This document shows positions 60,292 through 64,000 of a DNA stretch of 64,000 bases, piece after piece. The notes beneath the pieces were generated by a model. It did not search any database, was not told where the DNA came from, and saw nothing but the letters and a program-made list of their open reading frames with translations. Each line of letters begins with the position of its first letter. Positions within the stretch are counted from its first letter, which is position 1. Made by a program: the position numbers and the translations under genes. This DNA comes from Clostridium_X cadaveris (GTDB lineage Bacteria > Bacillota > Clostridia > Clostridiales > Clostridiaceae): the NCBI RefSeq assembly GCF_039521325.1, contig NZ_BAAACD010000003.1. The stretch is one strand, 5' to 3'.

Positions 60292-60483
60292 TTAAGTAAT
60301 AGCTATATCTGACTGTGTTGCTTCATCCGAATTATTCGGGTCAAGCAAATTTTTATTATATTGATTAACTCCATTTCCTCCTGCACTTCCTTGTCTTACA
60401 CCTTTGATTCTCTCTAATTCCTGTATGCATCTAGCCATCTTCATTATTGGATATTCTTTTAAGTGTGTGAGTAATACGGACAC
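60292..60483 (-). pseudogene. truncated phage HTH-protein remnant
   Basis: 63 codons. 'PIMKMARCIQELERIKGVRQGSAGGNG' followed by a variable linker and 'ATQSDIA' is what precedes the helix-turn-helix in phage ParB-like/replication proteins known from Firmicutes; the frame stops exactly where the recognition helices should follow. I therefore read it as the N-terminal stump of a larger gene. The following 279 bp (60484-60762) has no gene. Confidence 0.4.
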
Positions 60484-60762
60484 TTGTTTTTAATATATCT
60501 ACTATTTTTCAGTGGGGGTATAGCTTACTTCACTAAACTTTTAGTATAGTATAACTAAACATAACTGTATTACCTGCATATACAACAACATATACTATGG
60601 CATATAGTTGATTGATATATAACAGTGGTTGACAGTTTATACAGCCTAAAGCCACTAAGTATGTGACTTTTTAAAATCTAATTATAGGGCGTCAAAAAGT
60701 TGACCGAATTATGGGCGATTTTTTTCAAGAAAATTTTAATCAACATTTTTTAATAAATATTA

Positions 60763-62346
60763 TTACATTTTATACCACTTACCACTCTTTAACCCACTTA
60801 TAGCTAGTGCAAACGCTATGACTAAGTCATCATGATAACCTCGCATAGCGTTCATACTTCCCCTGTCATCTGCAACAAATACTTTCATTTCTTCTAATAC
60901 TTCTATAGAATTTATTAATATTTGTTTAGTTTCAAATAGCTCTACAAAGTCATTTATTATGATGCCTTTTGTCTTAGCGTTAGTATCAAATCCAATTTGG
61001 ATTATTGTTTTTCCCAGTTGGTCGTATGTTTTAAACTTACTCATGTTTAAGTATTTATAATCATATCTCAAACGCTCTATAACACTATGTCCACCACTAG
61101 CTTTCTCTACAATAAGGTAGGCATTATTATAAAATCTACCTAAATTGTTTACAAACTCTGCAAATTGATAAGGTTTTATAGAGTTATTTTTAAACATACA
61201 TACTTCTTTTCCATTTTTATCTAATACAATACAAGTAGAATAGTCCTGTTTTAATCCTTCGCTGCTATCTACACCGATATAGTATCTTTCTCCACTTTTG
61301 GGTGACTCGTAAATAAATAAAGACTTATCATAATATTTAGATAAGCCTTGAGATAATTGTATTTTATTTTTAGGTATATATTTTTCTTTTAAAGTAAATA
61401 GATATTTATATCTTTCATCTATACATTTATTACTAAAGATAGACGCTCCTGTTGTAATAAACGCTAAGTTATCCGTCAAAGGAAACTCTTGATTAAATTG
61501 GTCTAATCCATTATTTTGTATTTTTAATCTTCTCCAACATAATATTTTTAAGGACATATCATCTATTTTAATTAACTCTTTTTCTTCATCATCTAAATCA
61601 GACTTATCAAATTCTTTATTATTAATACTTTTAAATATATTCCAATACTTCTCATGTTCATCTTGAAACATACAAGCTGTATCTATATAGTTATAGAAAA
61701 AACTCTTATAAGCGTTCTCTTTATTCTTACTCTTAGTATACAAGTTGTGGAAATAATTTAGTCCATTTGCAGTTGTTTCAATTATTAGGTGTCCGTCAGG
61801 TCTTAAAGATTGTTCTAAACTCAATAGTTGTCTTTCTGCCTGTTCTCCAACAAATGCAAACTCTGAAATATGTATTAGTTTTAATGTATTACCTCTACCA
61901 ACATCTTTTTTACCCATGGTTTTACAAGTAATAATACTACCATTACTAAAAGCTAATTCTTGTCTATTATTTCTTAGTAATTTAGGTTTAAACACAGAAG
62001 GAATAGTATTATATATAGCTTTTAACTTGTTAAATATTGCCCTTGTACTCTCTTCGCTATGAGATAACATAAGACAACTACAATTAGGCTCTGTTATTGC
62101 ATAATACAAAGCTAGACTATTTATACACACGCTCATTCCACCCTGCCTGGCTTTAAGAATAATATTATATGTATCTATATTTTCAACAAAGTCTTTCTGC
62201 ATTTTATTCCACACAAAAGGTACTGTATTACCTGTCTTATCTGTTATTTTCATAAAATTTTTTGTGAATAAATAAGGATTATTCCATACCTTTTTGAAAG
62301 TAGCTTCTTTATTATTTAGTTCTTTTGCATTACCTTTGTAAGCCAT
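60763..62346 (-). CDS. terL: phage terminase large subunit
   Basis: 527 residues. ATPase: Walker A-like 'IILKARQGGMSV' (about 62-73), Walker B and catalytic Glu in 'LIHISEFAFVG', motif III 'IIETTANGLNY'. RNase H-like nuclease: 'YYIGVDSSEGLKQDYST' (first Asp) and 'GYHDDLVIAFALA' (last Asp pair). It powers DNA packaging and cuts the concatemer. It starts on the last base of terS (TAATG). Confidence 0.95.
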   Translation of the reverse strand: MAYKGNAKELNNKEATFKKVWNNPYLFTKNFMKITDKTGNTVPFVWNKMQKDFVENIDTYNIILKARQGGMSVCINSLALYYAITEPNCSCLMLSHSEESTRAIFNKLKAIYNTIPSVFKPKLLRNNRQELAFSNGSIITCKTMGKKDVGRGNTLKLIHISEFAFVGEQAERQLLSLEQSLRPDGHLIIETTANGLNYFHNLYTKSKNKENAYKSFFYNYIDTACMFQDEHEKYWNIFKSINNKEFDKSDLDDEEKELIKIDDMSLKILCWRRLKIQNNGLDQFNQEFPLTDNLAFITTGASIFSNKCIDERYKYLFTLKEKYIPKNKIQLSQGLSKYYDKSLFIYESPKSGERYYIGVDSSEGLKQDYSTCIVLDKNGKEVCMFKNNSIKPYQFAEFVNNLGRFYNNAYLIVEKASGGHSVIERLRYDYKYLNMSKFKTYDQLGKTIIQIGFDTNAKTKGIIINDFVELFETKQILINSIEVLEEMKVFVADDRGSMNAMRGYHDDLVIAFALAISGLKSGKWYKM

Positions 62347-62723
62347 TATTCTTCTATGTCCAATCCGTCTAAAATCTTATCTATCTCTGACTTACTATCT
62401 TTAAAGAAACTACTATCTGCAAACTTAGCTACCCAATTTGCACTATTTACATCACCCTCTAATGCACGTTTAACCATACTCTGATATATATTAATTAAAT
62501 CCATGTCTTTCTTACGTTTTACTACTTCTTTTACTGCGTTTTGTATATCTTCTCTATTAAGTAGCTCCATGGCATCTTCTCTTTTCATGTTGTTTAAATA
62601 AGTATTTGTTACAGTTTGCCACTCTTCTTCTTTGCATCCATCTACAAACCACTTGACAAAATGTATATGTTTTTTATTATTTAATGTGTCTTTTAAATCT
62701 TCTATACCTTTGATATTTGGCAT
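62346..62723 (-). CDS. terS: phage terminase small subunit-like protein
   Basis: 125 residues, helical, directly before and overlapping terL. N-terminal helices ('EEWQTVTNTYLNNMKREDAMELL') and a C-terminal acidic tail ('EIDKILDGLDIEE') that typically contacts TerL; the middle 'LINIYQSMVKRALEGDVNSANWVAKFAD' is common in small terminases. It recognises the packaging site. Confidence 0.8.
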   Translation of the reverse strand: MPNIKGIEDLKDTLNNKKHIHFVKWFVDGCKEEEWQTVTNTYLNNMKREDAMELLNREDIQNAVKEVVKRKKDMDLINIYQSMVKRALEGDVNSANWVAKFADSSFFKDSKSEIDKILDGLDIEE

Positions 62724-62774
62724 TATATTACCTCCTTTAATTTGCTAAATCTAATTGAGAAGTCGGAATAACCG

Positions 62775-62809
62775 ATTTTCGGATGTCACTAATTGTCACA
62801 TCCGAAAAT
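62775..62809. repeat. perfect 12-bp palindrome upstream of terS
   Basis: ATTTTCGGATGT / ACATCCGAAAAT around an 11-nt centre containing GTCAC-type symmetry. 52 nt upstream of the terS start, so a candidate packaging or regulatory site. Confidence 0.55.
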
Positions 62810-62894
62810 TAAATAAAATATTCCCACCGATAAATTGGTATCTGCATAATGAAGAAACCAACTAAACTTCTGTAGGAAGTCTTGTTATTTTTAC

Positions 62895-62934
62895 ACGACA
62901 AAAAAGGCTAGAAATTAATCTAACCTTACGTCGT
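62895..62934 (-). terminator. terminator between the replication-like gene and terS
   Basis: Arms AAGGTTAGA / TCTAGCCTT (minus strand) within an outer ACGAC / GTCGT pair, followed by TTTTTTG. Two further hairpins, TTGGTAT / ATACCAA (63004-63031) and a 13-bp imperfect one over the stop codon (63034-63061), lie upstream. Confidence 0.65.
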
Positions 62935-63057
62935 TCTCATTTTTGTAATCGTAACGTCCCCATATTTGGTGTCCACACTGACGGGAAATCCCCTTGAGTA
63001 AAATTGGTATGATTCCTGAACCGTATACCAAGTTAGTAATGTCCTTAAAGAACGTTA

Positions 63058-64000
63058 CTAAGGTTCTATATTTGTTTCTATAAATTCTTTAAAATTATTA
63101 TAAGCTATGTTACAATTTTCTAACGTGTCTAATTTAACAGTAGATATAGACAATAAATCTGTACTACTATCCCACTCTTTTATTATTTTACACATATTAG
63201 TTATTTCTTTTCTAATCTTTGTTGTATCTTCTTTAGATGTACTTGTAGGTACACTTGCTCTATTTTGTGTAACTGTCTGTTTTACATTAATAATTCTTGT
63301 ATTATCTTTAAGGGGTTCGACATGAGGTCGAGAGTCTGTTATGGACAATGTGTCCTTATCAAATGGATTATCTTCTCCCCATACATTTTTATTGTTTAAA
63401 CTCGATAACGAAACGTTATTAGATTGACTTTGGTCAGCGAGATTATCTCGTTCACCAATTCGATTATTACTTTTTTTACTCAATTGTTTTAATTTCTTTT
63501 CTAATTTATCAACATTATTTTTATTCTTCTTATTTTTTTCCTGTATTATTTTACCGTTCAATCCTATTATTTTTTTAGTTTCCTCTTTAGATTTCTTACC
63601 AAGAATAACTATATTAATACACTCTTTATAATATAATTTACTTTCTTTTAAAGCTTGTTCTAATTCTTTTTTATCTATAACATAAACATTATTAGCTGTA
63701 TAAATAGTTCCCTCTAGTAAGTCTTGTAAAAGTCCAATATTATCAAAGAAAACTAATTCTAATTCTTGTAATCTTTTAAGATACTTAGTCAACACTGTAT
63801 CTGTTATTTTTAAGTCTTTACAGATAGTATCATAAGTACCATAAAAACTATTACTTTTTCCACCTACATAATGTTTAAAATCAATATCCTCTTCTACTCT
63901 TCTACTCAAACGTGCATTTATATAAAAGTATATTTTAATTAATGTTATTTTATCTAACTTACTATCATCACTTAGTATCTTTAAAAAGTTATCATGTGTA
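63058..64000 (-). CDS. phage replication/HTH-type protein, 5' end outside window
   Basis: The frame is open without stop from 63058 to the right edge; the apparent TTG start at 63909 is internal, since upstream codons continue a convincing protein ('DKITLIKIYFYINARLSRRVEEDIDF'). Seen: a winged-helix-like region ('SFYGTYDTICKDLKITDTVLTKYLKRLQELELVFFDNIG' in pieces) followed by a long Lys/Asn/Ser-rich, low-complexity C-terminal half. This resembles replication-initiator-like or regulatory proteins of clostridial phages. Function is not certain. Confidence 0.6.
   Translation of the reverse strand, partial: THDNFLKILSDDSKLDKITLIKIYFYINARLSRRVEEDIDFKHYVGGKSNSFYGTYDTICKDLKITDTVLTKYLKRLQELELVFFDNIGLLQDLLEGTIYTANNVYVIDKKELEQALKESKLYYKECINIVILGKKSKEETKKIIGLNGKIIQEKNKKNKNNVDKLEKKLKQLSKKSNNRIGERDNLADQSQSNNVSLSSLNNKNVWGEDNPFDKDTLSITDSRPHVEPLKDNTRIINVKQTVTQNRASVPTSTSKEDTTKIRKEITNMCKIIKEWDSSTDLLSISTVKLDTLENCNIAYNNFKEFIETNIEP

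Noticed and set aside
1..64000. CRISPR arrays, rRNA operons, insertion sequences and known defence systems
   Set aside because: No regularly spaced direct repeats of CRISPR size, no rRNA-like stretch and no transposase or defence-protein motifs were recognised on either strand.

Overview
The window comes from a low-GC, endospore-forming anaerobic Firmicute, most likely Clostridium sensu stricto. The evidence is strongly AT-rich DNA, strong AGGAGG-type ribosome binding sites, a SpoIVFA/SpoIVFB-type pair, the Firmicute L21-Prp-L27 cluster, methylglyoxal synthase beside rodA, and a complete selenocysteine gene set (selD-selA-selB). I do not assign a species.

Layout. (1) 1-3.6 kb is the end of a prophage: a Rha/ORF6C regulator cut by the window edge, an excisionase-like protein, a Cro-like and a CI-like regulator facing away from each other around a shared operator region, an ImmA-type peptidase and a tyrosine integrase. 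It abuts the 3' end of rlmD (rumA), a known integration site. (2) 3.6-36.4 kb is almost all minus-strand housekeeping DNA: rlmD, an RDD protein, a zinc ribbon, selDAB, comEA, (dacF on plus), rluD-like/yqeK/nadD/yhbY/obg, rpmA/prp/rplU, rng, a paired radical-SAM system, the SpoIVF-like pair, mgsA/rodA/minEDC/mrdA/mreDCB/radC/maf, then a SPOR protein, an NlpC/P60 hydrolase and a TVP38 membrane protein. It is a cell-shape, division-site and ribosome-biogenesis block. (3) 36.4-55.3 kb is mixed: a 58-aa winged-helix-like gene, a 6S-like RNA, a small kinase-like protein, CapA, CorA, a Fur-box-controlled iron ABC transporter, an M42 peptidase, an OpuC-type osmolyte transporter, a monofunctional transglycosylase, a phosphoesterase, a complete sigY-yxlCDEFG-like ECF operon, and a Cache-GGDEF diguanylate cyclase with a long structured leader. 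(4) 55.4-64 kb is a second prophage-like element entered through the 3' part of a tRNA-Leu gene. It carries a replication-like protein, terS, terL, portal, a connector-like protein, an Ig-like-domain protein and a BhlA-type holin, but no recognisable major capsid or scaffold gene between portal and connector.

The most informative points are a selD whose active-site codon is an in-frame TGA (the upstream 33 codons would be lost by ordinary ORF calling), the packaging-without-capsid gene order of the right-hand element, the structured leaders of the diguanylate cyclase and corA genes, the repeated operators of the left prophage switch, and heptanucleotide repeat arrays after selB. I found no CRISPR array, rRNA, insertion sequence or recognisable defence system. 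Several start sites were moved from the longest ORF to the codon with a properly spaced Shine-Dalgarno; these are noted in the entries. All family assignments are from reading the sequence, with no database search.
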